A stretch of DNA of 48,618 nucleotides from Candidatus Colicola equi. GTDB lineage: Bacteria > Bacteroidota > Bacteroidia > Bacteroidales > Paludibacteraceae. Made by a program: the position numbers and the translations under genes. Below are positions 36,132 to 45,748 of the stretch, piece after piece. The notes under the pieces were generated by a model, which saw only the letters and a program-made list of their open reading frames with translations, was not told the origin of the DNA and did not search any database. The stretch lies in assembly GCA_018066175.1 (NCBI GenBank), contig JAGHRV010000075.1, positions 1 to 48,618 on the forward strand, read 5' to 3'. Within the stretch, counting starts at the first letter, position 1; each line of letters starts with the position of its first letter.

Positions 36132-36179
36132 CAAAAGTACTAAAAAATTTGCATATATGCAAAAAAAAGTGTACCTTTG
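36132..36179. promoter_or_regulatory. Divergent overlapping promoters of trmH (-) and the envelope operon (+) sharing one palindromic -33 region
   Basis: Plus strand: TTTG 36148-36151, 20-base spacer, TACCTTTG 36172-36179. Minus strand: TTTG (CAAA 36160-36163), 20-base spacer, TACTTTTG (36132-36139). Both -33 boxes are the two ends of one perfect palindrome, TTTGCATATATGCAAA (36148-36163). Polymerase binding on one side should exclude the other, so the two units may be expressed in opposition. Confidence 0.8.
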
Positions 36180-36191
36180 TGCGCTAAAAAT

Positions 36192-38357
36192 ATGCAAAGA
36201 ACGAATCGATACATAGTAGGGATGGTGATGGCAGCGATGGCGTTGCTATGTTCGTCGTGCAACATCACTAAGTTCGTGCCCGAAGATAAGTTCCTGCTAT
36301 ATAAGTCGAAAGTAGAGGTGACGGATACCAAGAAAGTCGATCCTACTTCCCTCAAATCCTACTTGCGCCAAACGCCTAATTCGGAGATCTTGGGATTTTG
36401 GAAACTGCAACTGCATGTCTATAACACCGCTCCCACCGATACGACCACTAAGGCTAAGAAGCGTTTAGCACGCAACGCCCATCGTACAGGTGAGGCTCCG
36501 GAGATCTACAACGACGAAATGACCGCCGTAAGTATGCAGCAACTAACGCAGGCAATGCGCAATAAAGGCTACTTTGATGCGCAGGTAGATACATCGTTAT
36601 CCGTCAAGGACCGTAAACTAAGTATCACCTACCGCGTGACGGCGCAACAGCCATACGTGATTCGCAGTTACCGCTTGGACTTGCCCCAACGCGAGTTGGC
36701 GGAGATAGCAATGAGTAGACGCAGTAAAGTGCATATAGGTGACGACTTCAGCACCGATGTACTGAATGCCGAACGCCAGCGAGTGGCCTCCGAGATGCGC
36801 CGAATAGGGTATTATTACTTCGAGAAAGAACTGCTGCAAGTCATTGCCGATAGTAGCGTTCGTTCGCACGAAGTGGATGTGACTTTATGCTTACGTCCGG
36901 ACATCCATCCCGATACATCACGCGTCTTCCGTGTTTATTCGATTAGGGACTTGCAGTTCCATATCGACTCTAACCTGCTGCGCGAACCCATGCTAAGACG
37001 CACCTCCCTGATCAAGCCCGGTGAGGTGTTTAATCAGTACAAAGTAGACCAAACGTACGAGAAGTTCAATGCCTTAGGCATGGTTAAGTACGTGGATATA
37101 ACGTTTGTGCCCGTTAGGGACCACCTCTTAGACTGCCATATCACGATGAGCCGCAATAAACTACATTCCATCTCGGCGCAAGTGGACGGCACGTACACCG
37201 GTGGCGACTGGGGCATTGCTGCCGAATTAGGGTATCAGCATCGCAATATCTTCCATGGCGCCGAACTGCTTACTCTCAAAGCTCGTGGCAGTTACGAATG
37301 GCGTCAGAATGGCGGTCGTGCCTTGGAGGTCAAAGCCAATGCCGGACTGCGATTCCCCAACTCGCTGTATATAGACTTGGAGGGACGCTATCAACGGCGA
37401 CCGGATGAGTTCAACCGCATCATAGCCAATGCCGGACTGGGATACACTATCCATAAAACCGCTTACTCGCCATGGAAGCATGAGTTTAAGTTCTTAGACA
37501 TCAGTTACGTCTATCTGCCATGGATGGCCGCCGAGTTTAGAGAGCGGTTCATGAAACCCAATAGTTTGCTCAAATACTCCTACGAGGACCACTTCATAGA
37601 GGCTTTCTCGTATACCGTCACCTATTCGTCCCATCGCAAGAATGAACCCCTACGCTCGTATGGTATGTTCACTTTAGGTGTGGAGACCGCAGGAAATATA
37701 CTCGCCTTGGGAGCCTTGGCCGGTCGATCGTCCAAGGACGCCGACGGAGCATACATGATTGGCAATATACGATTCGCACAATATGCTAAGTTCGACTTCT
37801 CCTTTGCAGGACATCATATCCTGGACGAGAATAACCGATTCGTCTTCCATGGCGCAGTAGGAGTGGCCGTTCCTTTCCTCAATTCGGATGTCATGCCATT
37901 TGAGCGTCGTTACTATGCCGGTGGTGCCAATAGCGTGCGTGGTTGGCTCGCCCGCACATTAGGTCCGGGTAAGTACTGCAGTCCGGGTGGCATCATCAAC
38001 TACGATAACCAGGTGGGCGATGTGCGCATCGATATGAGTGCCGAGTATCGCTTTAGGATATGGAAATTCATTCACGGCGCAGCGTTTGTGGATGCAGGAA
38101 ATATATGGACTATCCGCCGGTATGAGCAGCAAGAGGGTGGGCAGTTCAAATGGAATGAGTTCTACAAGCAGTTAGCCCTCAGTTATGGTTTGGGACTGCG
38201 TTTGGACCTCAGTTTCCTCATTCTGCGTCTCGACTTAGGTGTGCGCCTGCATGACCCGGCACTCATAGATAAAGGTAAACAATGGCGAACCGTTCCTAAC
38301 GGACTATGCTGGAAAGACGACTTCGCCCTGCACTTCGCCATAGGATATCCGTTCTAA
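36192..38357 (+). CDS. TamA/BamA-family outer-membrane protein with lipoprotein signal
   Basis: The GTG at 36177 lies inside the -7 box, so the ATG at 36192 is chosen (721 residues); it starts a lipoprotein-like signal ending LLCSSC. POTRA-like segments follow (for example MQQLTQAMRNKGYFDAQVDTSL), then a C-terminal 16-strand-type barrel with GGANSVRGWLARTLGPG, the conserved VRG loop of the Omp85 family, and a terminal Phe. Such proteins insert other outer-membrane proteins or lipids. The lipid anchor is unlike classical BamA and fits Bacteroidota TamA-like relatives. First gene of the envelope operon. Confidence 0.85.
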   Translation: MQRTNRYIVGMVMAAMALLCSSCNITKFVPEDKFLLYKSKVEVTDTKKVDPTSLKSYLRQTPNSEILGFWKLQLHVYNTAPTDTTTKAKKRLARNAHRTGEAPEIYNDEMTAVSMQQLTQAMRNKGYFDAQVDTSLSVKDRKLSITYRVTAQQPYVIRSYRLDLPQRELAEIAMSRRSKVHIGDDFSTDVLNAERQRVASEMRRIGYYYFEKELLQVIADSSVRSHEVDVTLCLRPDIHPDTSRVFRVYSIRDLQFHIDSNLLREPMLRRTSLIKPGEVFNQYKVDQTYEKFNALGMVKYVDITFVPVRDHLLDCHITMSRNKLHSISAQVDGTYTGGDWGIAAELGYQHRNIFHGAELLTLKARGSYEWRQNGGRALEVKANAGLRFPNSLYIDLEGRYQRRPDEFNRIIANAGLGYTIHKTAYSPWKHEFKFLDISYVYLPWMAAEFRERFMKPNSLLKYSYEDHFIEAFSYTVTYSSHRKNEPLRSYGMFTLGVETAGNILALGALAGRSSKDADGAYMIGNIRFAQYAKFDFSFAGHHILDENNRFVFHGAVGVAVPFLNSDVMPFERRYYAGGANSVRGWLARTLGPGKYCSPGGIINYDNQVGDVRIDMSAEYRFRIWKFIHGAAFVDAGNIWTIRRYEQQEGGQFKWNEFYKQLALSYGLGLRLDLSFLILRLDLGVRLHDPALIDKGKQWRTVPNGLCWKDDFALHFAIGYPF

Positions 38358-38370
38358 CAAGAAAAAAGAA

Positions 38371-38405
38371 AATAATCAATATGCAATATACAATAATTAA
38401 TAAAC
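38371..38405. repeat. Heptamer tract (AATAATC family), five units, before sppA
   Basis: AATAATC, AATATGC, AATATAC, AATAATT, AATAAAC lie in the gap between the TamA-like gene and sppA, ending at the ATG of sppA. Confidence 0.75.
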
Positions 38406-38408
38406 ATT

Positions 38409-40169
38409 ATGTTCTTATTTAATCATAATCAATCTGAGCAGTCTCAGGCTACGCCACGCCGCAAGAATCGCGGGTGTTTAGTGGGTATTTTGGTCTTTGT
38501 GGCTTTCTACATCTTCTTCTGTGGCATGATAGGCAAGGCTATGTTCTCGCAGTCGGAAACGACATTGCAGGACCAGTCGGTGTATAAACTGGAAATGAAA
38601 GGCACAGTCATGGAGCAGGGGCAGGAGGATAATCCGTTTGCGGCATTGATGAGTGATATGCCAGGAATGGGGGCCGATGCCCAACATACAGTTGGATTGG
38701 ATAACCTAATCAGCAATATCCGTCTGGCCAAGACCGACGATCATATTCGCGGTATCGTGCTGCATGGCGGTTCATTCAACATCGGTATGGCTTCCGCTAA
38801 AGCCTTGCGCGACGAGTTAATCGACTTTAAATCATCCGGTAAGTTCCTCATTTCCTATGCCGAGAGCTATGGCGAAATGAACTACTACATCGCTTCTGTA
38901 GCCGACCGTATCTACCTCAATCCCGTGGGCGTAGTGGAATGGCATGGACTGGCTTCCATCAAGATGTACTACCCACGACTGCTGGAGAAAATAGGTGTCA
39001 AGATGAATATCCTCAAGGTCGGTACCTTCAAATCGGCTGTTGAACCGTATTTCTGCACCAAGATGTCGGATGCCGATAAGAAACAAACCATGCAGTTCCT
39101 CAATGGAGCATGGGGCATCATGTGCGAAAGTGTAGCAGAAAGTCGCAACCTCACCGTGGACCAACTCAATACATACGCTGACGAGTTAGTGGAACTGCTG
39201 CCTCAAGAGAAATACCTCGAATATGGTCTCGTAGATAGTCTGATCTATTCCTACGACTTAGATACGATCGTTCGTGGATTAACCGGCACCAAGGACTATA
39301 AAGTGGTAAGTACCACCGCGATGACTAACGTTAAACGCGAGCATGCCAAAGTGGACAACCACGTGGCTGTGCTCTATGCCGAAGGTGAGATAACGGACGA
39401 GACTGGTGATGGTATAGTAGGCAAGAAAATGCTGAAGACCATTCGTAAGATTGCCGATAACGACAAAGTCAAAGCCGTGGTACTGCGCGTGAATAGTCCC
39501 GGTGGCAGCGCCAACGCCAGCGAACAGATTTGGCATGCTATCCAAACACTCCGTGAGAAAGGTCTGCCCGTGGTTGTTTCGATGGGTGATTACGCTGCTT
39601 CCGGAGGTTACTACATCTCCTGCGGTTCGGACTATATATATGCTCAACCTAATACGCTAACCGGATCCATCGGTATATTTGGTTTGGTGCCGGACTTTAG
39701 CCTTCTGCGCGATAAAGTAGGTATCGACATCGATGGAGTAGGCACTAATAAATTCTCTACGTCCCACATGGTACTCAAAGGTATGACCACCGAAGAACAT
39801 GCTCTCATGCAGTCGATGGTGGAGCGCGGCTATGACCTGTTTACTCGTCGCTGCGCCGAAGGCAGACATACCACTCAGGACTCCATCAAACTGATTGGCG
39901 AGGGGCGTGTATGGCTCGGTCAGGACGCCCTGCAGATTGGCCTTGTGGACGAGATAGGTGATTTGGACGACGCAGTGGCTAAGGCTGCTGAATTGGCCGC
40001 AATAGAGCACTATACACCGATCTACTATCCGGCTCGTAAGGACTTCTTTGAGCAGTTCATGCAGGCATTAGATAACACCTCCCAAGAGGAAAAACTGCTT
40101 ATGCATATCAAGGAACGTTGCTCACAACCGCGTATCATGACATTGATGCCCGAACAAGTCATTCGCTAA
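38409..40169 (+). CDS. sppA: Signal peptide peptidase SppA, 67-kDa type
   Basis: The 586-residue protein has a cytoplasmic basic N-terminus, one membrane helix (about 24-46) and two tandem ClpP-like domains. The catalytic Lys is in VGTFKSAVEPY (about 208) of the first domain and the catalytic Ser in GDYAASGGYYIS (about 397) of the second, the arrangement of the long E. coli-type enzyme, which degrades cleaved signal peptides. The stop overlaps the lpxK start (TAATG). Confidence 0.92.
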   Translation: MFLFNHNQSEQSQATPRRKNRGCLVGILVFVAFYIFFCGMIGKAMFSQSETTLQDQSVYKLEMKGTVMEQGQEDNPFAALMSDMPGMGADAQHTVGLDNLISNIRLAKTDDHIRGIVLHGGSFNIGMASAKALRDELIDFKSSGKFLISYAESYGEMNYYIASVADRIYLNPVGVVEWHGLASIKMYYPRLLEKIGVKMNILKVGTFKSAVEPYFCTKMSDADKKQTMQFLNGAWGIMCESVAESRNLTVDQLNTYADELVELLPQEKYLEYGLVDSLIYSYDLDTIVRGLTGTKDYKVVSTTAMTNVKREHAKVDNHVAVLYAEGEITDETGDGIVGKKMLKTIRKIADNDKVKAVVLRVNSPGGSANASEQIWHAIQTLREKGLPVVVSMGDYAASGGYYISCGSDYIYAQPNTLTGSIGIFGLVPDFSLLRDKVGIDIDGVGTNKFSTSHMVLKGMTTEEHALMQSMVERGYDLFTRRCAEGRHTTQDSIKLIGEGRVWLGQDALQIGLVDEIGDLDDAVAKAAELAAIEHYTPIYYPARKDFFEQFMQALDNTSQEEKLLMHIKERCSQPRIMTLMPEQVIR

Positions 40170-41179
40170 TGAAAATACAAGACATCATATTAGCCCCATT
40201 ATCGTGGTTATTCGGTCTGGTTATCTCCATTCGTAACGGTTTGTACAAGGCCAAGATACTGCACTCCCGCACGGTGTCGATACCGACTATCGCCGTGGGA
40301 AACTTAGCGGTTGGAGGTACCGGCAAGACTCCCTTTGTGGAGTACTTGATTCGAACGCTCAGTCCGCATTACAAAATAGCCGTGCTGTCCTTGGGGTATA
40401 AACGGCGTACCCGCGGTTTTGTGATGGCTGACGAGAAGGCTACGGCACTCACTATCGGTGATGAACCCATGCAGATCCATCAGAAATTTCCATCTATCCC
40501 GGTGGCTGTTTGTAAGGACCGTATTCATGGTATTCATCGCCTGCAGCAACTCGTGCCTGATCTGCAAGCGGTCATTCTGGATGATGCCTTCCAATACCGC
40601 CGTCTCCGCTGCGGGTTCTACATCCTACTCACGGCCTACGACCGGCTATATATAGATGATCATTTCCTGCCCTTGGGTCGGTTACGTGACAATAAGCACG
40701 AGAGCCTGCGGGCCTCTGCCGTAGTGGTGACTAAGTGCCCGCTGCAGATGCGACCAATCGACCAACGCATCGTAGATACAAAACTGCATCTGCCGGTCTT
40801 CCAGCACCTACACTTCGCCTCCATCACATACCCCGAGTTAGTGACTAATCAACGCGTATTGGTCGTGGCCGGCATTGCCAACCCTGAGTACTTAGTGGAC
40901 CAAATAAAAAAGTCCAATCCTAAGACTGAGGTACTGACCTATCCCGACCATCATGCCTTCTCGGGTAAAGACATCGCTGAGATAGAGCACGCTGCCCAAT
41001 CTGCTGACGTGATCTATACGACCGAAAAAGACTATATGCGACTATCTACTATGGAACTGCCGGATAGTATTCGCACTAAACTGCAAACGGTACCTATTCG
41101 TACGCAAATAACCGACGAAGAGGTGCTGGTAAAACATCTGCATCAGTATATAAACGAAAATATTTATACCCACAAATAA
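40169..41179 (+). CDS. lpxK: Tetraacyldisaccharide 4'-kinase
   Basis: The ATG at 40169 overlaps the sppA stop and gives 336 residues; the longer frame back to 40118 lies inside sppA. An N-terminal membrane helix is followed by the P-loop GNLAVGGTGKTPFVEYL (about 43-59) and by ILDDAFQYRRL, signatures of LpxK. It adds the 4' phosphate to the lipid A precursor at the inner-membrane face. An MsbA-type exporter gene follows 2 bases later, a functionally coherent pair. Confidence 0.92.
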   Translation: MKIQDIILAPLSWLFGLVISIRNGLYKAKILHSRTVSIPTIAVGNLAVGGTGKTPFVEYLIRTLSPHYKIAVLSLGYKRRTRGFVMADEKATALTIGDEPMQIHQKFPSIPVAVCKDRIHGIHRLQQLVPDLQAVILDDAFQYRRLRCGFYILLTAYDRLYIDDHFLPLGRLRDNKHESLRASAVVVTKCPLQMRPIDQRIVDTKLHLPVFQHLHFASITYPELVTNQRVLVVAGIANPEYLVDQIKKSNPKTEVLTYPDHHAFSGKDIAEIEHAAQSADVIYTTEKDYMRLSTMELPDSIRTKLQTVPIRTQITDEEVLVKHLHQYINENIYTHK

Positions 41180-41181
41180 TC

Positions 41182-43047
41182 ATGGATTTCTTACAATTAT
41201 TGCGACGTTTTGTGCCGCCCTATAAGTGGCAACTCGTGTTAAACATCCTCTTTAACCTGCTTTCAACCGTCTTGTCCCTTTTCTCCTTTGCTGCTATCAT
41301 ACCGGTGCTGCAAATCCTCTTTGGCATCGCTACACCGGATACCGAATATGTGGCTATCACATCCTCTATGGGCTTGAACGAGATGATGGACGCTGCTAAA
41401 AACAATGTCTTCTACTGGCTCCAATGCCAAATCGAAGTGAACGGCCCCGGTTGGGTATTGCTCCTATTAGGTGCGTTCCTGATTCTGATGACCGGACTCA
41501 AATGTGCTTGCTCGTACTTCAGCTCGTTCTTCATGATTCCTATCCGTTTAGGTGTGTTGCGCGACTTGCGCCAGAAATTATATAATAAAGTGGTTGGTTT
41601 GCCTATCGGCTTCTTTACCGAGGAACGCAAAGGCGATATCATGTCTCGCATGACGAACGATGTACTGGAAGTGGAGAATTCCATCATGGCTATGCTCGAA
41701 ATGATATTCAAAGACCCTGTGATGATTCTCATCTACCTCATCACTCTCTTTGTTATCTCGTGGCAACTCACTCTATTCGTACTTATCTTACTGCCTACCG
41801 CCGGCTGGTTTATCGGATGGGTGGGACGTAGCCTCAAACGTCGCTCTACCAAGGGACAGGAACAGACTGCTGACCTGCTATCGCAGATTGAAGAAACATT
41901 GGGCGGACTGCGTATCGTCAAGGCTTTTAATGCCGAAGAGAAACTGAAAGTTCGCTTCCTCAAACATAATAACATGACCCGCCGCACTTTCATGGGATTG
42001 GAACGTAAATACCAACTGGCGCATCCTATGTCGGAGTTCTTAGGCACTGCCCTCATCGCTGTGCTGCTATGGTACGGTGGCGGACTCATCCTATCGGACC
42101 ATTCCACCATTGATGCAGCTACGTTCATTTACTATCTCGTCATCTTCTATAGCATCATCAACCCTGCTAAGGACCTCAGTAAAGCCACTTATAGCATCCG
42201 CAAAGGTATGGCATCACTGGAGCGTATTGATAAAATACTCAATACCCAATCTAACATTGTCGAGAAAGAACTGCCACTGCCGTTGCATGCTTTCGAGGAT
42301 AAGATCGAGTACAAAAACGTCAATTTCCACTACCAATCCGACCGCCCTGTACTCAAGCAAATCAACCTCACTATCCATAAAGGGCAAACCGTGGCATTGG
42401 TGGGACAGTCCGGCTCTGGCAAAACAACCATGGCGGACCTGCTGCCGCGCTTCTATGATGTAGTCAAAGGTGCTATCCAGATTGACGGCACCGACATTCG
42501 TAACGTCGCTATCCACGATTTGCGCGCACTGATGGGCAACGTCAACCAAGAGGCTATCCTCTTCAATGACACGTTCTTCAATAACATCACCTTTGGTGTT
42601 GACACCAGCCAACCGGCTCCTAATGGTCAGACATGGGAAGAAGCTGTCATTGCTGCTGCCAAGATTGCTAACGCACACGATTTCATTACAGCAACGCCCG
42701 AAGGTTACCAAACATCCATCGGTGACCGCGGCTCACGTCTGTCCGGCGGACAAAGACAACGTATATCCATCGCTCGTGCTATCCTTAAGAACCCACCAAT
42801 CCTCATCCTCGATGAAGCAACGTCGGCGCTGGATACAGAGTCCGAGAAACTCGTGCAAGAGGCCCTCGAAAACCTCATGCGCGACCGCACAACCATCGTG
42901 GTTGCTCACCGACTATCTACCATCCGTAATGCCGACTTAATATGTGTCTTGCACGAAGGAGAGATAGTCGAAAGTGGTAAACACGACGAACTGATGGCGC
43001 TAAATGGTTATTATCATAAATTAGTCCAAATGCAAAATGGCAAATAA
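41182..43047 (+). CDS. ABC exporter, MsbA type
   Basis: The 621-residue half-transporter has six membrane helices (to about residue 340) and an ATPase domain with Walker [10 protein letters not shown] (about 407-415), the signature [14 protein letters not shown] (about 520), Walker [13 protein letters not shown] and a switch His in VVAHRLST. It matches the lipid flippase family. Its place right behind lpxK supports transport of lipid A core, but other lipid or drug substrates cannot be excluded. It overlaps mutS by 11 bases. Confidence 0.85.
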   Translation: MDFLQLLRRFVPPYKWQLVLNILFNLLSTVLSLFSFAAIIPVLQILFGIATPDTEYVAITSSMGLNEMMDAAKNNVFYWLQCQIEVNGPGWVLLLLGAFLILMTGLKCACSYFSSFFMIPIRLGVLRDLRQKLYNKVVGLPIGFFTEERKGDIMSRMTNDVLEVENSIMAMLEMIFKDPVMILIYLITLFVISWQLTLFVLILLPTAGWFIGWVGRSLKRRSTKGQEQTADLLSQIEETLGGLRIVKAFNAEEKLKVRFLKHNNMTRRTFMGLERKYQLAHPMSEFLGTALIAVLLWYGGGLILSDHSTIDAATFIYYLVIFYSIINPAKDLSKATYSIRKGMASLERIDKILNTQSNIVEKELPLPLHAFEDKIEYKNVNFHYQSDRPVLKQINLTIHKGQTVALVGQSGSGKTTMADLLPRFYDVVKGAIQIDGTDIRNVAIHDLRALMGNVNQEAILFNDTFFNNITFGVDTSQPAPNGQTWEEAVIAAAKIANAHDFITATPEGYQTSIGDRGSRLSGGQRQRISIARAILKNPPILILDEATSALDTESEKLVQEALENLMRDRTTIVVAHRLSTIRNADLICVLHEGEIVESGKHDELMALNGYYHKLVQMQNGK

Positions 43048-45703
43048 GGAAGAAACACCGATGATGCAGCAGTTCCGCAGCATAAAAGAGCAGTATCCCG
43101 ATGCGATGCTCCTCTTCCGATGCGGAGACTTCTACGAAACATACTGCGAGGATGCCGTCAAGGCCTCTAAGATACTGAACATAACCCTTACCCACCGCTC
43201 TAATGGCGGTTCGTCCGTTGCGGCTATCGATATGGCGGGATTCCCCTTCCACGCCTTGGATACGTACTTGCCTAAACTCGTTAGGGCCGGACTGCGTGTC
43301 GCTATTTGCGACCAACTGGAGGACCCCAAACTCACCAAGAAACTGGTTAAACGTGGCGTAACCGAACTCGTCACCCCCGGTGTCAGCTACTCCGATACGA
43401 CCTTACAGCAGAAAGAGAATAACTTCCTGGCTTGTGTGCATTTTGCAAAGAACACCGTCGGTGTCGCTTTCCTCGATATATCTACCGGTGAGTTCCTTGT
43501 GGCCGAAGGTACATCCGACTATATTGATAAACTGCTGGTTAACTTCGCCCCCAAAGAGGTGCTATACATGCGAGGCAGAAAAGAGCAACTCGAGGCTAAC
43601 TTCGGCAATCGTTACTTCACCTTTGAACTGGACGATTGGATGATGACAACACAAGCCGCCGAAGAAAGACTGCAAAAGCAATTCAATGTGGCTAACCTCA
43701 AGGGATTTGGCCTACAAAACCTGCCTAACGCCATCATCGCCGCCGGAGCTATTCTCCATTACTTAGATGCTACCCAACACCTGCAAACAGGACATATACA
43801 GCATTTGGCGCGCATCGAAGAGGACCGCTATGTGTGGCTGGACCGATTCACTATTCGTAACCTGGAATTAGTGAATGCCAATGCCGAAGACGCACATACC
43901 TTATACGATGTATTAGACCAAACCATCACCCCTATGGGAGCACGAATGTTGCATCGTTGGATGGCGTTCCCCCTCAAAGATATACGACCTATCCGCAATC
44001 GTCAATCCGTTGTGGAATTCTTCTTCCGGCACCCCGACCATCGCGAAACAATTCGCACCGAGATAGCCAAAGTGCAAGATATGGAACGTATCGTGTCTAA
44101 AATAGCTACGGGACGTATATCGCCACGTGATATGGTGCAGTTAGGCAATGCGCTACGGGCGATTGAACCCATCAAACATATCTGCGAATCGGCTGACGAC
44201 AATAGTTACTTGGCTCTATTGGGCGACCAACTAACCCTCTGCTCCGAAATGCGACATCGCATCGAAGCAACTATCACTCCCGATCCGCCTGCTGTGGCAG
44301 GACGACCTAATATGATTGCTCGCGGAGTGTCCCCCGAACTGGATGAACTGCGCGACATACAAACAAATAGCAAGGATTACTTGCTGCGTTTGCAACAACG
44401 CGAAATAGAACAAACAGGCATATCGTCCCTCAAAATAGGCTACAACAACGTATTTGGCTACTATCTCGAGGTTCGCAATACATACAAAGACCAAGTGCCT
44501 GTATCCTGGATTCGCAAACAAACACTCGTCAATGCCGAACGATACATAACCGAGGAATTGAAATCATACGAAGAGAAAATACTATCGGCCGAGGAACAAA
44601 TCCAAACCCTGGAGAATCGTATTTTTACTGAACTCATCTTGGCTCTCACCGAGTATGTACCGGCTATGCAGGTGGACGCTAACGTGCTTGCTCAACTCGA
44701 CTGCTTGCTGTCCTTCGCTACCGTGGCTGCCCAAAATAAATACGTTTGCCCCGATGTGAATGACTCCCTCGTCATCGATATCTGCCAGGGACGGCATCCC
44801 GTCATCGAACAACAACTGCCGCTGGGCGAGACATACGTACCTAATGATGTGTATCTGTCTAATAATCTCACTTCCGAGTCTCCTCAGCAAATCATTATCC
44901 TCACCGGACCAAACATGGCAGGTAAGTCTGCCCTGCTGCGCCAAACGGCACTCATCGTCCTGATGGCTCAAATGGGCTCCTTTGTCCCTGCCGAATCAGC
45001 ATCCATCGGTTTAGTGGATAAGATATTCACTCGCGTCGGAGCTTCCGACAATATATCTTCCGGTGAATCCACCTTCATGGTCGAGATGAACGAGGCGGCT
45101 GCTATCCTCAATAACCTGTCCGAACGCTCCTTAGTGCTCTTTGACGAGTTAGGACGTGGCACTTCTACCTATGACGGTATATCTATCGCTTGGGCCATCG
45201 TTGAGTATATCCACGAGTCCCGATTCCATGCCAAGACCCTCTTTGCTACCCATTATCACGAACTCAACGAAATGGAGGCTACCTTCTCTCGCATTCGTAA
45301 CTACAACGTAGCGGTGCGCGAACTCAATGGCAAGGTTATCTTCCTGCGTAAACTCGCTCGTGGAGGATCGGAACATAGTTTTGGTATTCATGTCGCACAA
45401 CTCGCCGGTATGCCAACCAGTATCGTCACGCGTGCCGAACAGATCCTGCATGATTTAGAAAAAGGTAGTGCTAAAAGCACGAAGGGTAGCGCAGCGATTG
45501 GTAGTGGTGCAACCACGATTGGTAGTACCAAAGGTGCGATTAGTGCCCCCGAAGGGTATCAGTTGTCTTTCTTCCAACTCGATGACCCCGTCCTGGAACA
45601 GATTCGTGATACCGTTGCTTCACTCGATATAAACAACCTTACACCCCTTGAGGCCCTCAATCGCCTCTCGGAAATACGCTCCTTAGTAGGGTCTAAATCA
45701 TAA
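43037..45703 (+). CDS. mutS: DNA mismatch repair protein MutS
   Basis: The 888-residue protein shows the mismatch-reading motif GDFYETY near the N-terminus, Walker [15 protein letters not shown] (about 622-635), the [12 protein letters not shown] box and [10 protein letters not shown]. Between the ATPase domain and the C-terminal dimerisation tail is a low-complexity linker [20 protein letters not shown] rich in short palindromes (45468-45529). The protein binds mismatches and starts repair in the cytoplasm. Being the fifth gene of an envelope operon is an unusual setting. The stop codon lies within an 11-bp tandem repeat. Confidence 0.95.
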   Translation: MANKEETPMMQQFRSIKEQYPDAMLLFRCGDFYETYCEDAVKASKILNITLTHRSNGGSSVAAIDMAGFPFHALDTYLPKLVRAGLRVAICDQLEDPKLTKKLVKRGVTELVTPGVSYSDTTLQQKENNFLACVHFAKNTVGVAFLDISTGEFLVAEGTSDYIDKLLVNFAPKEVLYMRGRKEQLEANFGNRYFTFELDDWMMTTQAAEERLQKQFNVANLKGFGLQNLPNAIIAAGAILHYLDATQHLQTGHIQHLARIEEDRYVWLDRFTIRNLELVNANAEDAHTLYDVLDQTITPMGARMLHRWMAFPLKDIRPIRNRQSVVEFFFRHPDHRETIRTEIAKVQDMERIVSKIATGRISPRDMVQLGNALRAIEPIKHICESADDNSYLALLGDQLTLCSEMRHRIEATITPDPPAVAGRPNMIARGVSPELDELRDIQTNSKDYLLRLQQREIEQTGISSLKIGYNNVFGYYLEVRNTYKDQVPVSWIRKQTLVNAERYITEELKSYEEKILSAEEQIQTLENRIFTELILALTEYVPAMQVDANVLAQLDCLLSFATVAAQNKYVCPDVNDSLVIDICQGRHPVIEQQLPLGETYVPNDVYLSNNLTSESPQQIIILTGPNMAGKSALLRQTALIVLMAQMGSFVPAESASIGLVDKIFTRVGASDNISSGESTFMVEMNEAAAILNNLSERSLVLFDELGRGTSTYDGISIAWAIVEYIHESRFHAKTLFATHYHELNEMEATFSRIRNYNVAVRELNGKVIFLRKLARGGSEHSFGIHVAQLAGMPTSIVTRAEQILHDLEKGSAKSTKGSAAIGSGATTIGSTKGAISAPEGYQLSFFQLDDPVLEQIRDTVASLDINNLTPLEALNRLSEIRSLVGSKS
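45468..45529. repeat. Cluster of short palindromes in the mutS linker
   Basis: GTGCTAAAAGCAC (45468-45480), GTGGTGCAACCAC (45504-45516) and GGTAGTACC (45521-45529), joined by repeats of CGATTGGTAGT. The first has the same GTGCT-N3-AGCAC form as 14155-14167. Confidence 0.7.
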
Positions 45704-45739
45704 CATAATCATAACATAATCGAAACATTATCGAAACAT
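45696..45739. repeat. Four tandem 11-bp units spanning the mutS stop codon
   Basis: AATCATAACAT, AATCATAACAT, AATCGAAACAT, TATCGAAACAT. The mutS TAA (45701-45703) falls inside the first unit. Confidence 0.8.
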
Positions 45740-45748
45740 ACAACTATA

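Noticed and set aside
36177..36191. GTG start at 36177 for the TamA-like protein
   Set aside because: The codon is within the -7 promoter box; the ATG at 36192 starts the lipoprotein signal.
40118..40168. Upstream extension of lpxK to 40118
   Set aside because: It lies within the sppA reading frame and adds residues absent from the LpxK N-terminal helix; TAATG coupling at 40169 is typical.
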